Shown piece by piece: positions 1 through 7,151 of a DNA stretch of 11,392 nt. Origin of the DNA: Eubacterium sp. (GTDB lineage Bacteria; Bacillota_A; Clostridia; Lachnospirales; Lachnospiraceae); NCBI GenBank assembly GCA_024687845.1, contig JAILEL010000059.1, positions 1 through 11,392 of the forward strand. The letters run 5' to 3'. Under the pieces are notes generated by a model. The model ran no database searches. It was not told the origin of the DNA and was given only the letters and a program-made list of their open reading frames with translations. Both the position numbers and the translations under genes were made by a program. How positions within the stretch are numbered: position 1 is the first letter of the stretch; each line of letters opens with the position of its first letter.

Positions 1-215
1 TGTTATTAAATATCATGCTCTATTGTAGTGGATTTGATAGTTATGACAACTTTTTTGCTGATAATACTGGCGTAGAATGTGAATATTTTAAAAGGTCTAC
101 TAAACTAATTGTTTTAAACAATACAGGTGAAAGTATAGATACTAAAATCAAAATATATGATGGAGAGAGAAGTGTTTCTCTTGAACCATATGATATGAAA
201 AAAATACAGTTATAA
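1..215 (+). CDS. C-terminal end of a probable GH112 phosphorylase (galactosyl-rhamnose or lacto-N-biose phosphorylase family), 5' partial
   Basis: The reading frame is open to the left window edge, so only about the last 70 residues of a longer protein are present. The visible part has a small beta-rich end domain: a segment reading ECEYF, then KLIVLNNTGE, then IKIYDG, and a terminal SLEPYDMKKIQL. This resembles the C-terminal domain of GH112 phosphorylases, where asparagine pairs and a closing LEPYxxK motif are typical; the match is from memory of the family. GH112 enzymes use phosphate to split beta-galactosides of N-acetylhexosamines or of L-rhamnose, giving galactose 1-phosphate. Because an L-rhamnose pathway follows in the same direction, D-galactosyl-1,4-L-rhamnose is the more likely substrate here, by inference. 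The stop lies 21 bases before the next start. A beta-galactosidase or another glycosidase with a similar beta-sandwich end is the main alternative. Confidence 0.55.
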   Translation, partial: LLNIMLYCSGFDSYDNFFADNTGVECEYFKRSTKLIVLNNTGESIDTKIKIYDGERSVSLEPYDMKKIQL

Positions 216-224
216 ATATGAATC

Positions 225-229
225 GAGGA
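225..229 (+). promoter_or_regulatory. Ribosome binding site supporting a TTG start
   Basis: The bases GAGGA lie 7 bases before the TTG at 237. No ATG or GTG with comparable spacing exists in that frame, and translation from this TTG gives an N-terminus (KLGIRAHDYG) typical of the protein family. This decides the non-ATG start. Confidence 0.7.
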
Positions 230-236
230 AATAACA

Positions 237-1049
237 TTGAAACTTGGAATCAGAGCACATGATTATGGAAGACATAATCCGGAAGAGTTAACAGATAAAA
301 TAAATAAAGTTGGATTTAAATACTTACAACTGGCTATCCCAAGATCCTTTTCTAATATCAATGACTTTGATGCATTAAGTAAAACATTCCTCAACAATAT
401 ACATGACCTCTTTTTAGAAAAGAATCTTGAAGTAATAATATTCAGCTGCTATCAAGACCTAAGTAATCCAGATCCAATAATCCGACAGTCAGCAGTTGAT
501 ACCTTTATAAAATGTCTTGAGTTCAATACAATACTGAAGGCCCATGCAGTTGGTACGGAAACAAGCTATGAATATTTATCTAAAATGGAGAAGCAGCGTA
601 GATTTCCATACATGATGGATAGTTTGTATAGGATTACTGAGGCTGCAGAAAAATTCAATCAGGATTTTGCCATTGAGCCTGTTGCATGGCATCCACTTTG
701 CGATGTTGAGACAACGAGAGAAGTTATTGATGCTCTTGGAACAAAACATGTAAAGGTTATATTTGATCTGGCAAATGTATTGGAAAGACCTGATATCATA
801 AATCAGAGTTCTTATTGGAAATATTGCTTTGATATACTGGGTGACAGGATAATGGCAATACATTTAAAGGATTTTATCATTGAAGAGAATGGAACATATG
901 TAGCAAAACTTCTTGGAAATGGATGCATGGATTTCTCTGTTCTCAGGGATTATCTACGAAGAAATCCCGATATTCCTGTTATTAGAGAGGAGATAGATCC
1001 TCGTACAGCTTCCAGAGATATTGAATTTATTAGAACTTATTTTGACTAA
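237..1049 (+). CDS. Sugar phosphate isomerase/epimerase family TIM-barrel protein (xylose isomerase-like), substrate unknown
   Basis: A 270-residue single-domain protein of the xylose isomerase-like/AP-endonuclease-2 TIM-barrel superfamily, starting at TTG. The metal-site pattern of the superfamily is visible: Glu147 in AIEPVAWHP, Asp177 in VIFDLAN, His209 in AIHLKDF and a glutamate at 251-252 in IREEIDP. The N-terminus KLGIRAHDYGRH is characteristic of a subgroup found in carbohydrate operons of clostridia. Members of this superfamily isomerise or epimerise keto sugars or their phosphates using a divalent metal. No signal peptide or membrane segment is visible, so it should be cytoplasmic. 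It sits between the GH112-like gene and the aldo/keto reductase, ahead of the rhamnose genes. It may epimerise a sugar freed from the same glycan, but the reaction cannot be read from sequence. The rhamnose isomerase role is already taken by rhaA. Confidence 0.85.
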   Translation: MKLGIRAHDYGRHNPEELTDKINKVGFKYLQLAIPRSFSNINDFDALSKTFLNNIHDLFLEKNLEVIIFSCYQDLSNPDPIIRQSAVDTFIKCLEFNTILKAHAVGTETSYEYLSKMEKQRRFPYMMDSLYRITEAAEKFNQDFAIEPVAWHPLCDVETTREVIDALGTKHVKVIFDLANVLERPDIINQSSYWKYCFDILGDRIMAIHLKDFIIEENGTYVAKLLGNGCMDFSVLRDYLRRNPDIPVIREEIDPRTASRDIEFIRTYFD

Positions 1050-1076
1050 GAATTTAAGAATAAATTTACAGATAAT

Positions 1077-1080
1077 GGAG
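1077..1080 (+). promoter_or_regulatory. Ribosome binding site that sets the aldo/keto reductase start
   Basis: GGAG lies 6 bases before the ATG at 1087. The in-frame ATG codons at 1075 and 1081 overlap it or are too close to use it. A longer reading from TTG at 1021 would overlap the upstream gene by 29 bases and add residues not usual in this family. Confidence 0.6.
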
Positions 1081-1086
1081 ATGAAT

Positions 1087-2091
1087 ATGTATACACCTGA
1101 TGAAAAAAGATATGAAAAAATGATATATAACAGATGTGGAGAGAGTGGACTTAAGCTTCCGTGCTTATCTCTTGGATTATGGCATAATTTTGGAGATACC
1201 GGAGTGTATTCCAATATGAAAAAAATGTGTGAGACTGCATTTGATAATGGAATCACTCATTTTGATCTAGCAAACAATTATGGACCAGAGCCGGGAAGCG
1301 GTGAAAGAAACTTCGGACAGATACTTAAAGACAGTTTCAGTGGTTATAGAGATGAAATAATAATCAGCACAAAGGCGGGATATGATATGTGGCCAGGTCC
1401 ATATGGGGATTTTGGAAGCAGAAAATATCTTATTGCTAGTATTGACCAAAGCTTGAAAAGAATGGGAGTTGAATATGTAGATATTTTCTACCATCACAGA
1501 ATGGATAATGGTACTCCGTTGGAGGAAACAATGGGGGCACTTGCAGATATTGTTAGAAGTGGTAAAGCATTGTACGTTGGACTTTCAAACTACACAGGTG
1601 AGAGAATGATTCAGGCTTCTAAGATTCTAAAGGATATGAAGGTTCCATTTATTATCAATCAGAACAGATATAACATTTTCGATAGAGGTATTGAAGAAAA
1701 TGGATTATATGAAGCCTGTAAAGAAGAAAAGAAGGGTATTATTTGTTTTTCACCGCTTGCACAGGGGCTTCTGACAGACAGATATCTAAATGGTATTCCT
1801 GATGATTCTCGAATCAAAAAAGATGGCAGATTCCTTAATGAGGCAAGCCTTACAGATGATATGCTGTCTAAGATAAAAGCGCTGAATAACTTGGCTGAAA
1901 AAAGATCTGAGAGTCTTAGTAGTATGGCCATAAAATGGCTGCTCCAGCATGAAGTTATAACAAGTGTAATAATTGGAGCTTCTAAACCGGAACAGATACT
2001 TAAAAATGTTGAGGTTCTTGATAGTCCTAAAATCAGTGATGAGGATATGAAGGCTATTGATATGATTGTGATGGATACTAAAGAACAGTAA
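1087..2091 (+). CDS. Aldo/keto reductase, YghZ/L-glyceraldehyde 3-phosphate reductase type
   Basis: A 334-residue NADPH-dependent aldo/keto reductase. The N-terminus (PDEKRYE, then RCGESGLKLP and SLGLWHNFGD) is the signature of the AKR14/YghZ group. The catalytic tetrad is visible as Asp60 and Tyr65 in FDLANNYGP, Lys96 in STKAGYD and His137 in FYHHRMD. The C-terminal cofactor segment IIGASKPEQI is intact. Characterised relatives reduce L-glyceraldehyde 3-phosphate, methylglyoxal and other short aldehydes. In this operon the rhamnulose-1-phosphate aldolase makes L-lactaldehyde, and no FucO-like iron alcohol dehydrogenase is present. Reduction of L-lactaldehyde to 1,2-propanediol is therefore a plausible job, by inference. 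Glyceraldehyde or methylglyoxal detoxification is the alternative. Its stop lies 24 bases before rhaM. Starts at 1075 or 1081 are also possible. Confidence 0.93.
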   Translation: MYTPDEKRYEKMIYNRCGESGLKLPCLSLGLWHNFGDTGVYSNMKKMCETAFDNGITHFDLANNYGPEPGSGERNFGQILKDSFSGYRDEIIISTKAGYDMWPGPYGDFGSRKYLIASIDQSLKRMGVEYVDIFYHHRMDNGTPLEETMGALADIVRSGKALYVGLSNYTGERMIQASKILKDMKVPFIINQNRYNIFDRGIEENGLYEACKEEKKGIICFSPLAQGLLTDRYLNGIPDDSRIKKDGRFLNEASLTDDMLSKIKALNNLAEKRSESLSSMAIKWLLQHEVITSVIIGASKPEQILKNVEVLDSPKISDEDMKAIDMIVMDTKEQ

Positions 2092-2115
2092 AGAAGAATA
2101 CGAGGGGGTAGTAAG

Positions 2116-2427
2116 ATGATCAAAGGTTTCAAAATGAAGCTCTATCCAGGGTATGAACTTGAGTATATGAAGAGACATAATGAACTCTGGCCTGGAATGG
2201 CTGAGCTTATTCATGAGAGTGGCGGTAAGAATTATTCAATCTTTTGGGATGAAGAAACAGATATTCTATTTGGTTATATAGAGATAGAAGATGAAGAAAA
2301 ATGGAGTAAATCTGCTGATACTGAGATTAACAGAAAATGGTGGGATTTTATGGCAGATATCATGGAAACTAATCCGGATAATTCTCCGGTAACAAAGGAT
2401 CTTAAAACAGTATTTCATCTTGATTAG
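2116..2427 (+). CDS. rhaM: L-rhamnose mutarotase
   Basis: A 103-residue protein matching RhaM in length (E. coli 104) and in all key segments. RhaM interconverts alpha- and beta-L-rhamnopyranose in the cytoplasm, supplying the anomer used by rhamnose isomerase. The conserved Tyr17, His21 (EYMKRHNELWP), Trp63 (EEKW) and the Trp75-Trp76 pair (RKWWDFM) match the active-site residues of the family. The nearly invariant tail NPDNSPV is present at 86-92, followed by a terminal VFHLD. It begins at ATG 2116 behind a strong GAGGGGG site at 2102-2108. Its stop codon overlaps the ribosome binding site of rhaB, so the two are very likely translated from one message. Confidence 0.96.
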   Translation: MIKGFKMKLYPGYELEYMKRHNELWPGMAELIHESGGKNYSIFWDEETDILFGYIEIEDEEKWSKSADTEINRKWWDFMADIMETNPDNSPVTKDLKTVFHLD

Positions 2428-2442
2428 AGGTTTGAAAATAAT

Positions 2443-3849
2443 ATGAAATATTATCTTTCGATAGATATAGGGGCTTCCAGTGGAAGACATATAATAAGCT
2501 GGATAAATAATAACAAGATAAATATCAAAGAGATATACCGTTTCGAAAATGGAATGATTAAAAGAAATGGTCATCTGTGCTGGGATACCGGCAGGCTTTT
2601 CAGTGAGATCATAAAAGGAATGTATATATGTGGACAGCAGGGGTATATTCCTTATTCTATGGGGATAGACACATGGGGTGTTGATTATGTTCTTCTGAAT
2701 TCTAAAAATGAAGTAATAGATGAATGCTATGGATATCGGGATGGCAGAACAGACGGAATGGATGAGGAAGTATATAAGGTTATTTCGGAAAATGAGCTAT
2801 ATAGCAGAACCGGAATACAAAAGCAACCTTTTAATACTATCTATCAGCTTGAATCTGTACTTAGATCAGATGGTAATGTGTTGAACGAAGCATCAGCAAT
2901 GTTGTTATTACCAGACTATTTTGGTTTCTTACTGACTGGTGAGATGGGAACTGAATATACAAATGCAACAACTACTCAATTAGTTTCACCGATAACAAAA
3001 AATTGGGATTTTCAACTAATAGATGAACTTGGGTTTAATCCGAATATATTTAAGAATATATATGAACCGGGAACTGAGATAGGTCATCTGAAGGAAGAAC
3101 TAAAAAAATTCGTTGGATATGATACTAAAGTAGTAAGAGTTGCGAGTCATGATACAGCGTCTGCAGTTGTAGCGATTCCGTCATATGATAAGGAAACTGT
3201 TTATATCAGTTCAGGTACCTGGTCTCTAATGGGAGTTGAACTTGATGAGGCTAATATTTCTGATGCAGGACGACTAGCTAATATGACAAATGAAGGTGGA
3301 TATAATTATAGATTCAGATTCCTGAGAAATATAATGGGACTTTGGATGATACAATCTCTGAAAAGGGAATATGCGCCTGATAAATCATATTCTGAACTAT
3401 GTTCTCTGGCTGAAGAAAGTAACTGGTATAAAACCATAGTTGATGTAAATGATGAATCATTTTTTGCACCGGAACGTATGAAGGATGCAATTGACTATTA
3501 TCTGATTGAACATGGTCTGCAGAGACCGGAAAATCTTGGAGAATATGCAACACTGATATACAGAAGCCTGGCGGTAGCTTATAAAATCGCATTGGAAGAG
3601 ATTGAAAATATAACAGGAAAACATTATGAAAGAATCAGTGTTGTAGGCGGTGGTTCTAAAGCATCGTATCTCAATAAGCTTACAGCAGAAATCACTGGAC
3701 GAGAAGTTATTTCTGGTCCAGAAGAGGCAACTGCTATAGGTAATGCCATTGTTCAGATGTTGGCAGATGGTACATTTACTGATCTGAATGAAGCAAGAAA
3801 GTGTGTAAAAGAATCCTTTAATATTTTATCGTTCGTCTTTACCAAATAA
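2443..3849 (+). CDS. rhaB: Rhamnulokinase
   Basis: A 468-residue FGGY-family carbohydrate kinase that phosphorylates L-rhamnulose to L-rhamnulose 1-phosphate with ATP. The N-terminal phosphate loop SIDIGASSGR is at residues 6-15. A conserved GIDTWGVDY lies at 74-82. The catalytic base Asp237 lies in ASHDTASAV, at the same number as in E. coli RhaB. GTWSLMG at 258-264 and the adenosine motif VGGGSKASYL at 401-410 follow, then SGPEEATAIGNA near 424-435. Length is slightly under the E. coli enzyme (489). The fold is complete with no frameshift. AGAGG at the end of rhaM lies 12 bases before the ATG, a rather long spacing. The gene sits between the mutarotase and the isomerase, which confirms the rhamnose assignment over xylulokinase or glycerol kinase. 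Confidence 0.96.
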   Translation: MKYYLSIDIGASSGRHIISWINNNKINIKEIYRFENGMIKRNGHLCWDTGRLFSEIIKGMYICGQQGYIPYSMGIDTWGVDYVLLNSKNEVIDECYGYRDGRTDGMDEEVYKVISENELYSRTGIQKQPFNTIYQLESVLRSDGNVLNEASAMLLLPDYFGFLLTGEMGTEYTNATTTQLVSPITKNWDFQLIDELGFNPNIFKNIYEPGTEIGHLKEELKKFVGYDTKVVRVASHDTASAVVAIPSYDKETVYISSGTWSLMGVELDEANISDAGRLANMTNEGGYNYRFRFLRNIMGLWMIQSLKREYAPDKSYSELCSLAEESNWYKTIVDVNDESFFAPERMKDAIDYYLIEHGLQRPENLGEYATLIYRSLAVAYKIALEEIENITGKHYERISVVGGGSKASYLNKLTAEITGREVISGPEEATAIGNAIVQMLADGTFTDLNEARKCVKESFNILSFVFTK

Positions 3850-3910
3850 TACATGGCATAAACAATTAAACAAATAGATACGATATTTATAGAAAGAGGT
3901 ATATGAGTAA

Positions 3911-5179
3911 ATGGATTTAAAAAGAAGATATGAAGAGACCAGAGAATTTTATAGAAGTCTAGGAATAGATACAGAAGAAGTTATTGAAAAATTAAAAGCA
4001 GTTCCTGTGTCACTGCACTGTTGGCAGGGAGATGACGTTACCGGTTTTGATCATGATGGTCCTCTTACAGGAGGTATTCAGACTACAGGTAATTATCCTG
4101 GAAAAGCTAGAAATTATGAAGAACTGTTTGATGATATACAAAAGGTTATAGATCTGACCCCAGGGATGAAGAAGATAAATGTTCATGCCAGCTATGCGAT
4201 ATTTGAAGATAGGGAATATGTTGACAGGGATTCCATAGAACCACGCCATTTTAAAAAATGGGTAGAGCTTGCTAAGAAAAATAATATGGGGCTTGATTTT
4301 AATCCAACCTTCTTTTCTCATCCAATGGTTAAAGATGGGCTTACTCTCTCAAGTCCTGATGAAAAGATAAGAAGATTCTGGATAAATCACGGAAAAGCAT
4401 GTATAAGGATATCTAACTTTTTTGCAGAAGAGACAGGTATATCTTGTGTGATGAATATCTGGACTGGTGATGGATTCAAGGATATTCCTGCAGACAGAAT
4501 GGGACCAAGGATGCGGTACAAAGAATCGATTGAGGAGATTCTTTCAGAACCATATGATTTTAATAAAGTAAAACCGTGTGTAGAATCTAAAGTTTTTGGT
4601 ATCGGAGTTGAATCATATACAGTGGGCTCAGCAGAGTTTACGCTTAGCTTTGCGGCAACTCATAAAGATAAATGTATGCCGCTTATGGATAATGGTCATT
4701 ATCATCCAACAGAAGTTGTATCTGATAAAATACCTGCACTTCTTTGTTTCTTTGATGAATTTGCACTTCATATTACCAGACCAGTGAGATGGGATTCAGA
4801 TCATGTGGTTCTGTTTGATGATGAAACAAGAGAGATGGCAAAAGAGATAGTCAGAAATGGCGCTATTGATAAGATTAAAATGGCTCTGGATTTCTTTGAT
4901 GCAAGTATTAATAGAATAGCTGCATGGAGTGTTGGATTCAGAAGCTGGCAGAAAGCACTGTTAAGTGCAATGCTTATTCCATCAGAAGAAATGAAGAAAC
5001 TTCAAGATGAAAATAGGATGACTGAGCTTATGATCAGACAGGAAGAAGCAAAATTCTTCCCAGTTGAGGATGTATGGAATGAGTATCTGAGAAGATGTAA
5101 TGCTCCTTTAGATTCAGAGTTGTTCAGTTATATTGATAAATATGAGAAAGAGATTCTTGCTAAGAGAACAGAGAGGTAA
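3911..5179 (+). CDS. rhaA: L-rhamnose isomerase
   Basis: A 422-residue metal-dependent isomerase converting L-rhamnose to L-rhamnulose, nearly the length of E. coli RhaA (419). Diagnostic stretches are SLHCWQGDDV at 34-43, NVHASYAIFED at 90-100, LDFNPTFFSHP at 128-138, GVESYTVGS with Glu234, MDNGHYHPTE with Asp260 and His263, and VRWDSDHVVLFDDE at 292-305. These acidic and histidine residues fall in the segments that bind the metal pair in the family. The FDASINRIAAW segment near 339-349 is also typical. The start at ATG 3911 follows AAAGAGG (3893-3899) with 11 bases between. An ATG at 3903 in another frame stops after five codons and is unlikely to matter. A 61-base AT-rich gap separates it from rhaB with no terminator visible, and its stop overlaps the possible first ATG of rhaD. 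Confidence 0.97.
   Translation: MDLKRRYEETREFYRSLGIDTEEVIEKLKAVPVSLHCWQGDDVTGFDHDGPLTGGIQTTGNYPGKARNYEELFDDIQKVIDLTPGMKKINVHASYAIFEDREYVDRDSIEPRHFKKWVELAKKNNMGLDFNPTFFSHPMVKDGLTLSSPDEKIRRFWINHGKACIRISNFFAEETGISCVMNIWTGDGFKDIPADRMGPRMRYKESIEEILSEPYDFNKVKPCVESKVFGIGVESYTVGSAEFTLSFAATHKDKCMPLMDNGHYHPTEVVSDKIPALLCFFDEFALHITRPVRWDSDHVVLFDDETREMAKEIVRNGAIDKIKMALDFFDASINRIAAWSVGFRSWQKALLSAMLIPSEEMKKLQDENRMTELMIRQEEAKFFPVEDVWNEYLRRCNAPLDSELFSYIDKYEKEILAKRTER
5171..5176 (+). promoter_or_regulatory. Ribosome binding site for rhaD inside the end of rhaA
   Basis: GAGAGG lies in the last coding codons of rhaA. It is 5 bases before the second of two adjacent ATG codons (5182) and only 2 bases before the first (5179), so 5182 is the better start. 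The arrangement suggests translational coupling of aldolase to isomerase. Confidence 0.6.
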
Positions 5180-5181
5180 TG

Positions 5182-6006
5182 ATGAAAATATTAGAAGCTG
5201 AGTTTGTTAGAGGCTTTATTAGAATGGCAAATGATGGTTGGCTGCTTGGATTTCATGAAAGAAATGGTGGTAACCTTACATATAGAATTAAGGATACTGA
5301 GATTCAGGACATAAAAAATGAATTCACACATGGAGAATGGATGGAAATAGGTACCGAAGTTGCTGGTGTTGCTGGAGAATATTTTATAGTCACCGGAAGT
5401 GGCAAATTCTTCAGAAATGCACAGATAAAGCCTGATGAAACTATAGGTATTATTGAGGTAAATGAGGATGGAACAAAATATAGGATTGTGTGGGGACTAA
5501 AAAATGGAGGACGTCCTACATCAGAACTTCCTTCTCACCTCATGAATCATGAAGTTAAGAAAAAACTTACTGATGGAAGATATAGAGTTATATATCATGG
5601 CCATCCAGCAAATATAATAGCTCTTACATTTGTACTTCCACTTGATGCAGATGTATTCACCAGAGAATTATGGGAAATGGCTACGGAATGTCCTGTAGTT
5701 TTCCCAGATGGAATCGGAGTAGTTCCATGGATGGTTCCAGGCGGAAGAGATATTGCAGTTGAGACAAGTAAATTGATGCAGTTATATGATGTTGTAGTGT
5801 GGGCTCATCATGGTCTTTTTGCAGCTGGTGAGGATTTTGATCTTACGTTTGGTTTGTTCCATACCGTTGAAAAGGCTGCCGAAATACTTGTTAAAACACT
5901 TTCTATGACTTCAGAAAAAAAACAGACGATAACACCTGATGATTTTCGTAAACTGGCAAAGGAATTCGGCGTAGAACTCCCAGAAAGATTTTTATATGAT
6001 AAGTAG
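5182..6006 (+). CDS. rhaD: Rhamnulose-1-phosphate aldolase
   Basis: A 274-residue zinc-dependent class II aldolase, equal in length to E. coli RhaD. It cleaves L-rhamnulose 1-phosphate into dihydroxyacetone phosphate and L-lactaldehyde. Visible features are the substrate loop HERNGGNLTYR at 25-35, the phosphate-binding TGSGKFF at 71-77, catalytic Glu115 in SELPSH, zinc ligands His139 and His141 in YHGHPAN, and His210 in WAHHG. The spacing of these four residues matches Glu117, His141, His143 and His212 of the E. coli enzyme, shifted by two. This separates it from the related fuculose-phosphate aldolase and ribulose-phosphate epimerase families. A start at 5179 would add one methionine. The product L-lactaldehyde is the likely substrate of the aldo/keto reductase three genes upstream of rhaA. 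Confidence 0.96.
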   Translation: MKILEAEFVRGFIRMANDGWLLGFHERNGGNLTYRIKDTEIQDIKNEFTHGEWMEIGTEVAGVAGEYFIVTGSGKFFRNAQIKPDETIGIIEVNEDGTKYRIVWGLKNGGRPTSELPSHLMNHEVKKKLTDGRYRVIYHGHPANIIALTFVLPLDADVFTRELWEMATECPVVFPDGIGVVPWMVPGGRDIAVETSKLMQLYDVVVWAHHGLFAAGEDFDLTFGLFHTVEKAAEILVKTLSMTSEKKQTITPDDFRKLAKEFGVELPERFLYDK

Positions 6007-6034
6007 ATATATTTTATTTTGAGGTGAAACAGGG

Positions 6035-7132
6035 ATGAACTTGAATTTAAGGAAAAAAGGTGAGTATACATATGATGCGGTGAGTCTTGGAGAAGTTATG
6101 CTAAGACTTGATCCAGGAGAAGGTAGAATTAAAACAGCAAGAAGCTTCAAAGCTTGGGAAGGCGGGGGAGAATATAATGTTATTCGTGGACTAAGACGCT
6201 GTTTTGGTATGAATACTGCAGTAATAACAGCCTTTGCTGACAATGAAGTTGGAAAGCTTATGGAAGACTTCATACTTCAGGGCGGAGTCGACATATCGCT
6301 TATTAAGTGGATGAAGACAGATGGCATCGGACGTGTTTGCAGAAATGGAATCAACTTTACTGAGAGAGGTTTTGGTATAAGAGGGGCTCTTGGCTGCTCT
6401 GACAGAGCTAATACAGCTATTTCCAAGGCTACTGCAGAGGATTTTGATTTTGAATATATATTTAGTGAGCTTGGTGTCAGATGGCTTCATACTGGAGGAA
6501 TATATGCCGCTCTTTCAGAGACAAGCAGTGAGACTGTAATTGAAGCTATTAAGACAGCTAAAAAGTATGGCACAGTTATTTCTTATGACCTTAATTATCG
6601 TCCTTCTATGTGGAGTGCTATCGGTGGACAAAAAAAGGCTCAGGAAGTAAATAAAGAAATAGCAAAATATGTTGATGTCATGATTGGAAATGAAGAAGAT
6701 TTTACAGCTTGCCTTGGATTTGAGGTTGAAGGAAATGATGAAAATCTCAAGGAATTAAATATTGATGGATATAAGAAAATGATCAATGAGGCAGCTAAGA
6801 CATATCCTAACTTTAAGGTTGTAGCTACAACTCTAAGGACTGTAAGAACAGCTACTGTAAATGACTGGTCTGCTATATGTTGGGCTGATGGAGAAATATA
6901 TAAAGCGGCTCAATATGATAAGTTGGAAATTATGGACCGTGTAGGTGGCGGAGATTCATTTGCTTCTGGGCTTATATATGGACTTATGACTACAGAAGAT
7001 CCGGATAAGGCAGTTAATTATGGAGCAGCCCATGGAGCACTTGCCATGACTACACCAGGAGATACTACTATGGCATCACTTTCAGAGGTTGAAGGAATCA
7101 TGAGTGGCGCCGGTGCAAGAGTAAAACGCTAA
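6035..7132 (+). CDS. kdgK: 2-dehydro-3-deoxygluconokinase (KDG kinase), PfkB family
   Basis: A 365-residue ribokinase/PfkB-family sugar kinase. After a short leader it has the strand SLGEVMLRLDP (17-27) typical of KDG kinases and the glycine-rich substrate segment WEGGGEYNV (41-49). YDLNYRP is at 184-190. The ATP/anion-hole signature DRVGGGDSFASG lies at 301-312, with Asp307 as the likely catalytic base. KDG kinases often carry GGGD where other PfkB kinases have GAGD. It would make 2-keto-3-deoxy-6-phosphogluconate, the substrate of the eda product three genes downstream. The pathway context (kduI, kduD, eda) is the main reason to prefer KDG over fructose or another sugar. GAGGTG at 6021-6026 lies 8 bases before the ATG. 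It is somewhat longer than typical KdgK proteins of about 310-340 residues. Confidence 0.87.
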   Translation: MNLNLRKKGEYTYDAVSLGEVMLRLDPGEGRIKTARSFKAWEGGGEYNVIRGLRRCFGMNTAVITAFADNEVGKLMEDFILQGGVDISLIKWMKTDGIGRVCRNGINFTERGFGIRGALGCSDRANTAISKATAEDFDFEYIFSELGVRWLHTGGIYAALSETSSETVIEAIKTAKKYGTVISYDLNYRPSMWSAIGGQKKAQEVNKEIAKYVDVMIGNEEDFTACLGFEVEGNDENLKELNIDGYKKMINEAAKTYPNFKVVATTLRTVRTATVNDWSAICWADGEIYKAAQYDKLEIMDRVGGGDSFASGLIYGLMTTEDPDKAVNYGAAHGALAMTTPGDTTMASLSEVEGIMSGAGARVKR

Positions 7133-7151
7133 ATTATTAGAGGAGAAGTGT

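Noticed and set aside
1021..1086. Longer start for the aldo/keto reductase at TTG 1021
   Set aside because: It would overlap the previous gene by 29 bases and add residues unlike the family N-terminus. The ATG at 1087 has a well-placed GGAG.
1659..2214. Two long antisense open frames (157 and 142 codons) opposite the aldo/keto reductase and rhaM
   Set aside because: They lie opposite well-supported genes, have low-complexity Ser/Leu/Ile-rich or His/Phe-rich translations, and lack convincing ribosome binding sites. They are shadows.
3850..3910. Possible internal promoter or terminator between rhaB and rhaA
   Set aside because: The gap is AT-rich, but no stem-loop and no convincing -35/-10 pair could be found.
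3903..3920. ATG-led mini-frame overlapping the rhaA start, considered as a leader peptide
   Set aside because: Only five codons, too close to the ribosome binding site (3 bases), and no attenuator structure follows.
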